DNA of 64,000 nucleotides from Gp7-AA10 sp035516895 (GTDB lineage Bacteria > Acidobacteriota > Thermoanaerobaculia > Gp7-AA8): NCBI GenBank assembly GCA_035516895.1, contig DATIZY010000017.1, positions 5,247 to 69,246 on the forward strand, given 5' to 3'. Shown in pieces: positions 1 to 7,903 of this stretch. Within the stretch, counting starts at the first letter, position 1, and each line of letters starts with the position of its first letter. The position numbers and the translations under genes are program-made. The notes under the pieces are model-generated. The model worked only from the letters and a program-made list of their open reading frames with translations. It made no database searches and was not told the origin of the DNA.

Positions 1-1
1 G

Positions 2-691
2 GTCGGCGCCTGGACCGCGGCGCTCTTCTACGATCTGATCGGCGAAGAGAAGGCGGCGACCTTGGCGATCGGCGTGGGCCTCGCGGGCGCCCTCGCATCG
101 GCCCTCACCGGCCTGACCGACTGGTCGGAGACCGACGATCGCGCGCGCAGCATCGGACTGCTGCACGGCACGTTGAATGTCGCCGCCACCGCGCTCTACA
201 CGGCGTCACTGCTCGCACGCACGAGCGGACGACCCCGCGGCCGCGGCACCGCTCTCTCGACCCTCGGCTACGCCATCGCGATGGCCTCGGCGTACCTCGG
301 CGGACATCTCGTATTCGCAGAGCAGGTGGGAGTCGATCACACCGCGACCGCGGACATGAAGAAGCCGGAGACGTTCACGCGCGCGGTCAAGATCGACGAT
401 CTGCGCGAGAACAAACCGGCGCGTGCGCTCGCCGGCGGCGTCGCGGTGCTGCTCGTCAAACGCGGCGACAACATTTTCGCGATCACCGAAACCTGTCCGC
501 ACATGGGTGGTCCGCTTTCGGAGGGAACGATCGCCGGCGACGCGATCGAGTGTCCGTGGCACGGCTCGCAGCTCGCGCTCGACGATGGTCATGTCGTGAA
601 CGGCCCGACCGCGTTTCCGGCGCGCTGCTTCGATGTGCGCCTGCGCGGCGGGTATGTCGAAGTGCGCGCACGGAGCGCGGGCTCTCGGTAG
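2..691 (+). CDS. DUF2231-like membrane domain fused to Rieske [2Fe-2S] domain (5' partial)
   Basis: The reading frame is open to the left window edge, so the N-terminus is missing. The visible N-terminal half has hydrophobic segments and the sequence GLTDWSETDD, typical of DUF2231-type membrane domains. The C-terminal ~100 residues are a Rieske domain: CPHMGG and, about 20 residues later, CPWHG give the two Cys-x-His pairs that bind a [2Fe-2S] cluster. Fusions of this kind are usually annotated as Rieske 2Fe-2S proteins. A role in membrane-linked electron transfer or redox sensing is inferred; no substrate can be named. A TTG inside the frame at 62 could be taken for a start, but the hydrophobic coding frame clearly continues upstream of it. 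Confidence 0.8.
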   Translation, partial: VGAWTAALFYDLIGEEKAATLAIGVGLAGALASALTGLTDWSETDDRARSIGLLHGTLNVAATALYTASLLARTSGRPRGRGTALSTLGYAIAMASAYLGGHLVFAEQVGVDHTATADMKKPETFTRAVKIDDLRENKPARALAGGVAVLLVKRGDNIFAITETCPHMGGPLSEGTIAGDAIECPWHGSQLALDDGHVVNGPTAFPARCFDVRLRGGYVEVRARSAGSR

Positions 692-730
692 CGGCGAAGG
701 GCCGTCGAGGCTCCGCGTTATGATCGCCGC

Positions 731-1171
731 ATGCCGACATGGGCGAAGGTGCTTTTCGGCATCGGCTGCGGGCTGGTGCTGCTGCTGATTGCGGTCGGTG
801 CCGGCGTTTATTTCTTCGTCAACCGGCACAAAGACGAGTGGCTGGCCGAAGGCAGAAAAGCGCGCGAGGAGGCCCGAACGTTCGCCGCCGGACGAACGGG
901 CGCCGACTGCGTCGAGGAGTCGATTCGGCGTCTGCGCGAATGTTCGGGGCTGATGTGCGAAGTGCGTGCGCGCGTGTTTCTCGACGGCTGTCTCGATGCC
1001 GCCGCCGACTCGCCGCGGCTTTGCGAGGGCGTTCCGCCGCGCAGTGAAATCATGAAAACCGTTCGTTGGTCGCTCGACGAGTGCTCACGGCGCGGCATGC
1101 CGGGGAGCCAGCCGTGCTCGCGTTTGGTCCAGGAAATCCAGAAGTACTGCGACCGAACGCTCCATCGGTGA
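731..1171 (+). CDS. Membrane-anchored cysteine-rich hypothetical protein
   Basis: A 146-aa protein that I do not recognise. Residues ~5-30 form a single hydrophobic segment (FGIGCGLVLLLIAVGAGVYF) that is probably an uncleaved N-terminal anchor. The remaining ~115 residues are charged and contain eight cysteines in spaced pairs (ADC, REC, LMC, DGC, RLC, DEC, QPC, KYC), which suggests a disulfide-stabilised helical domain outside the cytoplasm. The gene starts 39 bp after the Rieske gene and ends 4 bp before the stop of a convergent gene. The function is unknown. Confidence 0.6.
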   Translation: MPTWAKVLFGIGCGLVLLLIAVGAGVYFFVNRHKDEWLAEGRKAREEARTFAAGRTGADCVEESIRRLRECSGLMCEVRARVFLDGCLDAAADSPRLCEGVPPRSEIMKTVRWSLDECSRRGMPGSQPCSRLVQEIQKYCDRTLHR

Positions 1172-1175
1172 GCGT

Positions 1176-2204
1176 TCATCGCCCGGCGCGCAGCACGAGC
1201 GGCATCGCCCAGTCCTGCCGCGCGGTCGCGATGTCGCGGCTGAAACGCAGCGTCGCGCCGTCGGACATCCACCGTCCGTCGCTGCAGCGTGAGATGGTCT
1301 CGATCGTTCTGCCCGTGCGAATGCGAATCGCGTTGGCCGTCGCCTCGCGCTCGGCGCGGTAGCGGAAGGCACGACGCCAGACGGACGAAAGATCGGTGCC
1401 GAGGTCGTTCATGGGCGCGTGCACGTCGCAGCGGGTCTCGCGGAAGAGCCCTTCGGCGATGCGGCGATCGCGCTCGATCGAATCGGCGAGCCACTTCGTC
1501 GGAAAAAATTGGGCGCCGCTCTTCCAATACGCCGCCGCCTGATATTGAAACGCTTCGAGCAGCCGCGGTACGACGTCGCGCTGCTGCAGCTCGGCGAACC
1601 AGGCAGGCGCGGGCAGCGGCATCTTCCAGCCGATGGCGTTGATCATGCGCAGCATCGACAGCGCCGCCGTCTGCGCCATCATTTCCTGCTGCGGCTCGAG
1701 CGAACGAGCGAGGTTCCACACCGCGTGCAAGTCGTCCCAGGCTCCCGGATCGTGCTTTCCCGCTTTCATGAGCGCGCTCGCGATGAGCGACCTCGCGATC
1801 GTCATCTGCATCCCGCGTCTCTCCGCCGTTTCGTTGTTGCCGACGCCGCTGATGCCGCCGTTGCGCTTCCAGACAATCCCCTCGCGCAGCAGGAGCTCGC
1901 GGATTGCGGAGACGTCGGGCAGGACCGGCGGCTCGCCGATCGTGAGATCGCCGCGCGCGATCTCCCGCGCGACGTAGCCATCCAGTTGATCGCTTTTCGC
2001 CAGCGCGCCGCCGAGCACGGCCAATTTCGCAGATGGCGCGTTGCCTGACAGCGGCGGGTACCGGCCGGCGACGGAGTCGAGCGTGCCCAGCCCCGCCGGC
2101 CACGTCTGCGCGGCGGCAACGGCAACGGGTCGTTCGGCGCGGAACCAGGAGATGACCCAGACGACGAGGGCGAGCGCGGCCACGACGCCCAACGCTTTTT
2201 TCAT
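1176..2204 (-). CDS. Exported or anchored hypothetical protein
   Basis: A 342-aa protein beginning with a signal-anchor (MKKALGVVAALALVVWVISW). The rest is soluble, mostly helical and without a family motif I can identify. It lies 9 bp downstream of the TPR gene stop on the same strand and is probably cotranscribed with it. The reading frame is long, has a proper export signal and codon use like its neighbours, so it is very likely a real gene. The function is unknown. Confidence 0.6.
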   Translation of the reverse strand: MKKALGVVAALALVVWVISWFRAERPVAVAAAQTWPAGLGTLDSVAGRYPPLSGNAPSAKLAVLGGALAKSDQLDGYVAREIARGDLTIGEPPVLPDVSAIRELLLREGIVWKRNGGISGVGNNETAERRGMQMTIARSLIASALMKAGKHDPGAWDDLHAVWNLARSLEPQQEMMAQTAALSMLRMINAIGWKMPLPAPAWFAELQQRDVVPRLLEAFQYQAAAYWKSGAQFFPTKWLADSIERDRRIAEGLFRETRCDVHAPMNDLGTDLSSVWRRAFRYRAEREATANAIRIRTGRTIETISRCSDGRWMSDGATLRFSRDIATARQDWAMPLVLRAGR

Positions 2205-2213
2205 GTTCGACGT

Positions 2214-3527
2214 CTAGCGCGAGGACGCGGCTGTGACCTTCGCCGTCGCACGCGCGAGATCGGCCACCGACGCCGCGCGATTCGGCGTCCGCAGCAGCGA
2301 TGCGTTGAATTGCTCGATCGCGTCGCTCGTCCTGCCGTCCTGCAGGAGCAGCTCTCCGTAGAGCTCGTGCGCCGGCTTGAAATTCTCGGGCGGGCCCGAC
2401 GGCACGCCGAGCGTCTCCTCCGCGGCAACGGCGAGCTCTGCCTGGTGCAGCGCATCGTTGAGGTTCCCGCGAGCCGCGTCGAGGAGCGCCGTCGCTTCGA
2501 GGCGATCCGTTTCCGATTCGATCTGCGGCAGCGATTTCCCGGCGTCGTCGAGCCGCTTGCCGGCGATCGACTGCAGCGTTTTGCCGAGCGGCTCGTCGAA
2601 CGTGAAGCTGTCCCAATCGCCGGTCTCGACCGCGTATCGCACCTTCATCGTCTCCTTCGGCCGGCCGGTCGCCTCGTCGATGAGCTTCTTCGCTTCGGCG
2701 TAGCGGTGCATCTGCAGATCGGCGTACTCGAGCCACGAGAGGCTGTGCATGTCGGGCTGCTTCCACTGTTTCGACAGCGCGAATGCGGCCTGATTCGATC
2801 GCGCGGTCTCTTCCCACATCCCGAGCTGCAGAAAGATGTGCGACGGCATGTGCAGCGCGTGCGGCGCCGACGAAGCCACGTTCGCGTAGCGGCGCGCGGC
2901 GCGAAGCCCGAGCGGCGCAAGAATTGGATCGTCATACGCGTGGATCATGTAGTGCAGCACGCCGGGATGATCGGGGTGCGACGGCAGCAGGTCCTCGAGG
3001 ATCGCCGCCGCGCGGATCGATCTCCGCTCGTCGCGCTGATGCCATTCGCGTGCGCCGAGGATCGAGAGGGCCCAGAAGGTCTGCGCTTCGACATCCGCCG
3101 GAAACGCGCGCGCGAGCCGCTCCATCGCCGCTTCGTACGCTTCGTTGCGCTGCTGCCTCTCGCCGCGGCCGTACAGCGCTTCGACCGCTTCGATGTAGCC
3201 GCGCTCGCGCGGAGTGGCGGAGGCGGCGAGCGGAATCATCTCCTGGACGACGCGCCGGCCGCCCTCGATGTCCTGCTGGTTCCAGAGCGGATGGTTGTAC
3301 GTCATGGCCTCGCCCCAGTAAGCGAGGGCGAACTTCGGATCGACCTTCTGCGCCTCGCGGAACGCCTCGGCCGCCTGCGGATACGCGAAGTTGTGCAGGA
3401 GCAGCACGCCCCGGAGAAACGCCGGCTGTGCTTCCGGCGTGCCCGAGTTCGGGAAAACGATCGTGCCGAGGTGGTTCTGAGCGTGCGCGGCGGCGGCGAG
3501 GAGAGCGATCAGGAAGAATTTCCGCAT
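2214..3527 (-). CDS. Exported tetratricopeptide-repeat protein
   Basis: A 437-aa protein with an N-terminal signal peptide (MRKFFLIALLAAAAHA). Helical TPR-like repeats follow, for example FAYPQAAEAFREAQKVDPKF near residue 50 and later repeats ending at the C-terminus (LLQDGRTSDAIEQFNAS). Such proteins act as exported protein-interaction scaffolds; the partner here is unknown. It is the first gene of a probable two-gene minus-strand operon with the 1176-2204 gene. Its 5' side faces a 7-bp-unit repeat element that separates it from the divergent DUF72 gene. Confidence 0.7.
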   Translation of the reverse strand: MRKFFLIALLAAAAHAQNHLGTIVFPNSGTPEAQPAFLRGVLLLHNFAYPQAAEAFREAQKVDPKFALAYWGEAMTYNHPLWNQQDIEGGRRVVQEMIPLAASATPRERGYIEAVEALYGRGERQQRNEAYEAAMERLARAFPADVEAQTFWALSILGAREWHQRDERRSIRAAAILEDLLPSHPDHPGVLHYMIHAYDDPILAPLGLRAARRYANVASSAPHALHMPSHIFLQLGMWEETARSNQAAFALSKQWKQPDMHSLSWLEYADLQMHRYAEAKKLIDEATGRPKETMKVRYAVETGDWDSFTFDEPLGKTLQSIAGKRLDDAGKSLPQIESETDRLEATALLDAARGNLNDALHQAELAVAAEETLGVPSGPPENFKPAHELYGELLLQDGRTSDAIEQFNASLLRTPNRAASVADLARATAKVTAASSR

Positions 3528-3558
3528 GTCTGCATCTTATTCGCCGTGAGCCTTTTTT

Positions 3559-3672
3559 GAATTTCGAATTTCGAATTTCGAATTTCGAATTTCGAATTGA
3601 GAATGACGAATCGGCGATCTCTTCATTCTTCATTCTGCATTCTTCATTCGAAATTCGAAATCCGAAATTCAA
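3559..3672. repeat. Heptad inverted-repeat boundary element (GAATTTC/GAAATTC)
   Basis: This is an AT-rich block between divergent genes. It is built of 7-bp units in unbroken phase from 3559 to 3670, 16 units in all: GAATTTC five times, then GAATTGA, GAATGAC, GAATCGG, CGATCTC, TTCATTC twice, TGCATTC, TTCATTC, GAAATTC, GAAATCC and GAAATTC. The right half is the reverse complement of the left, so a long hairpin can form. No ORF here looks genuine. The AT-rich sequence may also hold the promoters of the divergent genes. Confidence 0.9.
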
Positions 3673-3688
3673 TTAGACTCCTCCCGGC

Positions 3689-4396
3689 ATGAGAGTCCGC
3701 ACCGGCACGAGCGGCTACAGCTACAAGGAATGGAAAGGCAGCTTTTATCCAGAAGATTTACCAGCAAATAAAATGCTGCAATATTATTCCGGCCGCTTCG
3801 AGACCGTCGAAATCAACAACACGTTCTATCGAATGCCGGACACGAAGATGCTCGCGAAATGGAGCGAACAGGTACCGCCATCGTTCACGTTCGTTCTGAA
3901 AGCGCCGCAGCGGATCACGCATCAGAGGAGACTCGCCGGCGCGGAGGAGGACGTCCGCCAGCTCTTCGACGTCGCCACCGCCCTCGGTCCGCAGCTCGGT
4001 CCGGTGCTGTTTCAGCTGCCGCCGTTCGCGCGCAAAGATGCTGCGAAGCTCCGCGATTTTCTCGGCATTCTTCCGCCGAAGGCGCAGGTGGCATTCGAGT
4101 TTCGCCACGACTCATGGTGCGATGATGAGATCGACTCGATCCTGCGGGCGCGCGATGTGCCGATGTGCCTTTCCGACACCGACGAGGTCGCCGATCCGAA
4201 CGCGCTCGTGATTCCGACGGCGTCGTGGGGCTATTTGCGGCTGCGGCGCACGGAGTACGACGATCGCGCGCTCGACGACTGGGCGCGGCGCGTCGAGGCG
4301 CAGCCGTGGCGCGAGGCCTACGTCTTCTTCAAGCACGAGGACGAAGCGAAAGGGCCGCTCTTTGCCGAACGGTTTCGCCGCAGAATCAGTGCCTAG
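3689..4396 (+). CDS. DUF72 family protein (YecE-like)
   Basis: A 235-aa protein starting at ATG. It has the conserved beginning of the DUF72/YecE TIM-barrel family: RTGTSGYSYKEWKGSFYP, then EINNTFYRMP and FTFVLKAPQRITH. Length and motifs match the family, whose biochemical role is not established. The stop codon TAG lies inside the AGTGCCT repeat that also supplies the stop of the convergent hydrolase gene. A short AT-rich codon patch at ~3750-3789 (including a TTA leucine codon) stands out from the GC-rich codon use of the rest of the gene. Confidence 0.85.
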   Translation: MRVRTGTSGYSYKEWKGSFYPEDLPANKMLQYYSGRFETVEINNTFYRMPDTKMLAKWSEQVPPSFTFVLKAPQRITHQRRLAGAEEDVRQLFDVATALGPQLGPVLFQLPPFARKDAAKLRDFLGILPPKAQVAFEFRHDSWCDDEIDSILRARDVPMCLSDTDEVADPNALVIPTASWGYLRLRRTEYDDRALDDWARRVEAQPWREAYVFFKHEDEAKGPLFAERFRRRISA

Positions 4397-4408
4397 TGCC
4401 TAGGCACT
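4388..4408. repeat. Heptad palindrome (AGTGCCT x2 + AGGCACT) over two stop codons
   Basis: Two direct copies of AGTGCCT (4388 and 4395) are followed by the reverse complement AGGCACT (4402). The TAG stop of the plus-strand DUF72 gene (4394-4396) and the TAG stop of the minus-strand hydrolase (4400-4402) are both read from this repeat. Both proteins therefore end in Ser-Ala. The hairpin could act as a bidirectional terminator, although no T-run is present. Confidence 0.85.
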
Positions 4409-5104
4409 GACGTGTTCGCGAATGAAGTCGATCGTGCGGCGGATGATCGCCCGCGAGCGGTCGTCATCATTCAAAAGATCGAAGCCGTGCTCGCCGTTCG
4501 GATGGGCCATCACTTCGAGCTCGATGTTTCGTGTGAGCGCTTCGCTGATGAATGCATCCACCGACGCGTTCAGCGCCTGGTGATCCTTGCCGGCGCGTGC
4601 GATCAGCATCGGCGGACAGTGCGCACCGCTGCGCAGGCGCTCGAGCGGTGACGCGAGGATCGCGTAGTACGAAACGAGCGCGCGCACGTTCGGCTGATCG
4701 AAGCCGAAACTGAGGAAGGGACCGCCGCCGGAAAATGCCCAGAAGATCAGCCGCTCGGCATCGACCTCCGGCTGCACGCATGCGAACTCGATCGCCTCTT
4801 CGACGTCCTTCGTCGCTTGCGCGATCGCGCTGCCGAAGAAGCGATGATTGAACGTCATCGCGGCGAAGCCGGACGAGGCCGCGAGCGCGCCGTAATCGCG
4901 GAACAGCTGCATGTTCTTCGGCTGGGCGCCGTCGGGCACCGGACCGCCGTGAATGAAAATGATCGCGGCATTCGGCCGGTCGTCCGGCGCGTAAACGTCG
5001 GCGAGGACGCCCGGCGCGTATTCGATGTCGCTGCGGACGCGAATGCGGGTTTGCGGCGGACGCAACACCAGCGGCTTCGTTGCAATGGACTCCGGCATGC
5101 GCAT
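4400..5104 (-). CDS. Alpha/beta hydrolase (dienelactone hydrolase-like)
   Basis: A 234-aa alpha/beta-hydrolase fold protein. The oxyanion-hole segment is IIFIHGG (~residue 50), the nucleophile motif is FWAFSGGGP, the acid is probably Asp in ARAGKDHQ and the base His in EHGFDLL. The nucleophile elbow reads A-F-S-G-G rather than the classical G-x-S-x-G. The ATG at 5104 is preceded by GAAGG at a suitable distance, which supports this start. The start codon sits in a 12-bp palindrome shared with the divergent acyltransferase gene. The substrate cannot be named. Confidence 0.8.
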   Translation of the reverse strand: MRMPESIATKPLVLRPPQTRIRVRSDIEYAPGVLADVYAPDDRPNAAIIFIHGGPVPDGAQPKNMQLFRDYGALAASSGFAAMTFNHRFFGSAIAQATKDVEEAIEFACVQPEVDAERLIFWAFSGGGPFLSFGFDQPNVRALVSYYAILASPLERLRSGAHCPPMLIARAGKDHQALNASVDAFISEALTRNIELEVMAHPNGEHGFDLLNDDDRSRAIIRRTIDFIREHVSA

Positions 5105-5106
5105 GC
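5095..5106. promoter_or_regulatory. 12-bp perfect palindrome over divergent start codons
   Basis: GCATGCGCATGC reads the same on both strands and contains ATG codons in both directions: plus at 5097 and 5103, minus at 5098 and 5104. The divergent hydrolase and acyltransferase genes therefore begin in the same 12 bp. Each promoter and ribosome-binding region must lie inside the other gene's coding start. Confidence 0.55.
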
Positions 5107-5870
5107 TAACCTTCGCGCTCGTGTCTCTCTTCCGCAGCGTGGCGGTCTTCTCGCTCCTGTGGCTGCTGAAAGCGCTGAGCAGGATCTTTTATCGCCCCGA
5201 CTTCGGCTGGATCGGCCCGACGCCGCGCGATCCATGGGCGGGCATCCGGCTCGTCGTGTTTCTCAATCACACGAGCCTCTTCGAGCCGGTGTTTGTCTGC
5301 GGAGTGCCGAACCGCTTCATCTGGCGTCTCGCCGCGCATGGCGTCATTCCCGCGGCGGCCAAAACGACCGAGCGCCCGCTCGTCGGCATGGTGTTCAAGT
5401 TCGTGGCGCACCACGTCGTTCCGATCACGCGACAACGCGATCACACGTGGTTCGCGGTGCTCGACCGCATCGATCCGAAGTCGATGGTGGTCATCGCGCC
5501 GGAAGGCCGGATGAAGCGCGAGACGGGCCTCGACCTGCAGGGCAATCCGATGACCGTGCGCGGCGGCGTGGCCGACATCATGCTGTCGATCGAGCGCGGG
5601 CGCATGCTGCTCGCGTACAGCGGCGGTCTGCATCACGTGCAGGTGCCCGGCCATTTGCCGAACGTGTTCGAGCGGGTGCAGATGCGGATCGAGAACCTCG
5701 AGATCGCCGACTACATGGCCGAGCAGATGGCGAAAGGGGGAGCGGGCGAGTTCAAGAAGAGCGTCATTCGCGATCTCGAGGCGCGGCGCGACCGCTACTG
5801 CGTCGACGACCGCGAGAGAACGCTCGTGAATTCGACCGCCGGCATCGGCTCGCTGAACAGAAATCCCTGA
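5103..5870 (+). CDS. 1-acyl-sn-glycerol-3-phosphate acyltransferase-like protein (PlsC family)
   Basis: A ~255-aa membrane-associated acyltransferase of the PlsC/LPLAT superfamily, which transfers fatty-acyl groups to lysophospholipids or related acceptors. An N-terminal hydrophobic segment (VSLFRSVAVFSLLWLLKALS) comes first. The catalytic motif block I follows as FLNHTSLFEPVF, where the usual H-x4-D acid is Glu. Block III is VVIAPEGRMKRETG (the EG[TR] motif). The start is uncertain: ATG at 5103 or 5097, or GTG at 5121. The last 76 bp overlap the convergent EAL gene, so the final ~25 residues may be less conserved. Confidence 0.75.
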   Translation: MLTFALVSLFRSVAVFSLLWLLKALSRIFYRPDFGWIGPTPRDPWAGIRLVVFLNHTSLFEPVFVCGVPNRFIWRLAAHGVIPAAAKTTERPLVGMVFKFVAHHVVPITRQRDHTWFAVLDRIDPKSMVVIAPEGRMKRETGLDLQGNPMTVRGGVADIMLSIERGRMLLAYSGGLHHVQVPGHLPNVFERVQMRIENLEIADYMAEQMAKGGAGEFKKSVIRDLEARRDRYCVDDRERTLVNSTAGIGSLNRNP

Positions 5871-6544
5871 ATGAATTCGCAGCGGTGTTCGCGCAGAAAC
5901 GCCAGCTGCTCCTCGTTCTCCACCCCCTCGGCGATCACTTTGAGGCCGAGCTCGTGCGCGAGATCGAGGATGCTGCGGGTGATGGCGCGCGATCGCTCGG
6001 ACCCTTCGACGCCTTTGACGAACGTGCCCGGAATCTTGACTCCGTCGACGTCGAGCGTCAGCAGGTGCGACAGCGACGAATGGCCGGTGCCGAAGTCGTC
6101 GAGCCAAAGCTCGGCGCCGAGGGAGCGGATTTCGTCGCCGACGGAGCGGAGATGTTTCGGATTTCTGATGAACGATGTCTCGGTGATCTCGAGATTGAGC
6201 CGCGAGATGCCGCCGAGTTTTTTCAGCCGCTGCGCGAGGCGGCCCTGCTCGAACTCGCGCGGCGAGAGATTCACGTTGAGCCGGAGTCCGTCCCAGCCCG
6301 CCGAATCGCGCAGAGCCTGCTGCATCATCCACGAGTCGAGGCGGAACATTTCCGGACCTTCCTCGGCTCCGTGCGCGATGGGGACGCCGCTGCGGATCTC
6401 GCCGGTCGGACGGCGCGCGCGCAGCAGCGTCTCGGCCGCGACGATCGTTCGCGAATCGAGCTCGTGAATGGGCTGATAAAAGAGGACGAGCTGCTTCCGG
6501 TTCAGCGCGCGGCGGACGCCCGCTCGAGGTGCGGTCTTCGACAT
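5795..6544 (-). CDS. EAL-domain cyclic-di-GMP phosphodiesterase
   Basis: A stand-alone EAL domain of 249 aa starting at ATG 6544 (MSKTAPRAG); the longer antisense extension is not protein-like. The catalytic set appears intact: FYQPI, the signature Glu in AAETLLR (ETL in place of EAL), NVNLS, EITE, DDFGTGHSS, the Lys in VKIPG and AEGVE. It should hydrolyse c-di-GMP to pGpG in the cytoplasm, with no fused sensor domain. Its start is 30 bp from the divergent membrane-protein gene. Its 3' end overlaps the convergent acyltransferase gene. Confidence 0.88.
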   Translation of the reverse strand: MSKTAPRAGVRRALNRKQLVLFYQPIHELDSRTIVAAETLLRARRPTGEIRSGVPIAHGAEEGPEMFRLDSWMMQQALRDSAGWDGLRLNVNLSPREFEQGRLAQRLKKLGGISRLNLEITETSFIRNPKHLRSVGDEIRSLGAELWLDDFGTGHSSLSHLLTLDVDGVKIPGTFVKGVEGSERSRAITRSILDLAHELGLKVIAEGVENEEQLAFLREHRCEFIQGFLFSEPMPAVEFTSVLSRSSTQ

Positions 6545-6574
6545 GTCGCCATCAGCCTCTACAATCGGCGCGCC

Positions 6575-7213
6575 ATGCCGGTGGAGATTCTTCGCGTAGA
6601 GTCGCGTCGCGCGGCGCGGCAGCGGCGGATGCAGAAGGTGCAGCATCTGTTCGCGGCGGCGCTGCTGATCACGACGGCCATGCAGCACGGCCTCCGATCG
6701 CCGCTGGCGATCGCCGAAATCGCAGCCGGCGCGCTGTTGATTGCTGCGTTCGTGCGCGAGCGACTGCGCCACGGCCATCACGGCGGCGTGGCGTGGGTCG
6801 AGATCGCGGGCGCGGCGATGACGCTCGTCGAGGCGGTCGAGCGGACGCGCGGCCGTCATCATCTTTCGTTTGTCGTGCTGTCGTTTCTCGCGCCGGCGGT
6901 GCTGCTCGTCTTCGCGATCTTCGACGCCCGCATCGCCGAAGCGCGCTACCTCAAAGCGGACGAGGACGGTTTCGAGGTCCGGCTTCGGCTCTTCTTCCGG
7001 CGCCGCGTGCGATGGAAAGAGATCCGCGGATTTCGAGCGACGAGCGACGCGATCGAGCTCGAAGGCGCTCGGAACATCTCGTTGCGCGGCATCGTCGATC
7101 GGGAGGCCGCGGTGCAGTGGAGTGTTGAGCAGTTCCGCAAGCGAGGCGTGCCGGAGCTAGAAGACACGGCGGACCAGGAGCAGCGTCGCATAGGCGAGGC
7201 CGGCGATCGCTAG
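6575..7213 (+). CDS. Membrane protein with C-terminal PH-like domain, hypothetical
   Basis: A 212-aa protein starting at ATG 6575. About four hydrophobic segments (for example HLFAAALLITTAMQ and FVVLSFLAPAVLLVFAIF) are followed by a beta-rich tail (YLKADEDGFEVRLRLFFRRR, then VRWKEIRGF) that resembles small bacterial PH-like domains. No catalytic motif is seen. It is divergent from the EAL gene, and its last ~57 bp overlap the convergent 7157-7864 gene. Confidence in a genuine gene is fair; the function is unknown. Confidence 0.6.
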   Translation: MPVEILRVESRRAARQRRMQKVQHLFAAALLITTAMQHGLRSPLAIAEIAAGALLIAAFVRERLRHGHHGGVAWVEIAGAAMTLVEAVERTRGRHHLSFVVLSFLAPAVLLVFAIFDARIAEARYLKADEDGFEVRLRLFFRRRVRWKEIRGFRATSDAIELEGARNISLRGIVDREAAVQWSVEQFRKRGVPELEDTADQEQRRIGEAGDR

Positions 7214-7864
7214 CAGGATCGTCCACTTGTTGTCTTTGATCACCTGCCAGAGCGACGCCTGCTCCGGCGGTTTGTTCTGCTTCCGCGCGAGCACGTCCAT
7301 GCGCGTATGTTCCTGCCGCAGGTCCTGCATGGTGTCGTTGACGCGCTGCTCGAACTGCTTGAGCGGCTGCGGCGATTCGGCGGGCACCGCGACGCCGCGC
7401 TGCGTGTCGATCTTCACGAGGTCCGAGGGCACCGGAGCGACAACGCGATCGCCGTGCTCGTCGCTCGTGACGTCGTACGCGCCCTGGTCGAAGAAGAGCA
7501 CGGTCGGCCCCACGTTCGAGTCTTTGACGAAGAGCACGTTCTCTGCACCGGGACGAAACGCCGGGACGCCGATGCTGGTCTGATGCAGCGAACCGATGTG
7601 CCCGCCTGGAGTCACGATTGTGACTTCCGGTGCGGCCGATCCTTTCATCGCCTTCTCGACCTGGAATGTCGAGTACGTCAGGATCCAGCGGCCGCTGGGA
7701 TCGAACCGCGATTCCTGGCTGACGCATTTGCCGAGGATGATGGCCGCGGCTTTGTCGACTTTCTGCTGGAACGAAGCGGCCACGGCCAAGGAAGCCTGAA
7801 GAGCCGGCGCGGTGAAGAGAAGCGCGGAGAAGGCGAGGGCGCAGACTCGGTTATTTGAAGTCAT
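7157..7864 (-). CDS. Exported protein with C-terminal membrane anchor, hypothetical
   Basis: About 235 aa from ATG 7864 (a GTG two codons earlier is possible; GGTGG lies just upstream). A signal peptide (ALAFSALLFTAPALQASLA) is followed by a beta domain with the pattern SGRWILTYSTFQVEKAMKG and VTIVTPGGHIG. A coiled stretch (FEQRVNDTMQDLRQEH) and a C-terminal transmembrane helix (WTILLAIAGLAYATLLLV) come last. It is the last gene of the minus-strand block that also holds the PQ-rich and Ig/barrel proteins. It may belong to the same envelope system; this is inferred from position only. Confidence 0.65.
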   Translation of the reverse strand: MTSNNRVCALAFSALLFTAPALQASLAVAASFQQKVDKAAAIILGKCVSQESRFDPSGRWILTYSTFQVEKAMKGSAAPEVTIVTPGGHIGSLHQTSIGVPAFRPGAENVLFVKDSNVGPTVLFFDQGAYDVTSDEHGDRVVAPVPSDLVKIDTQRGVAVPAESPQPLKQFEQRVNDTMQDLRQEHTRMDVLARKQNKPPEQASLWQVIKDNKWTILLAIAGLAYATLLLVRRVF

Positions 7865-7903
7865 GTCCACCGATGAACAAGCAATCGACAGGCCACGTTC
7901 CCG

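Noticed and set aside
3550..3676. Peptides rich in FEFRISNFEFRI or KFEIRNSKF over the repeat
   Set aside because: Translations of 7-bp repeats are open in several frames by chance; the DNA, not the peptide, carries the pattern.
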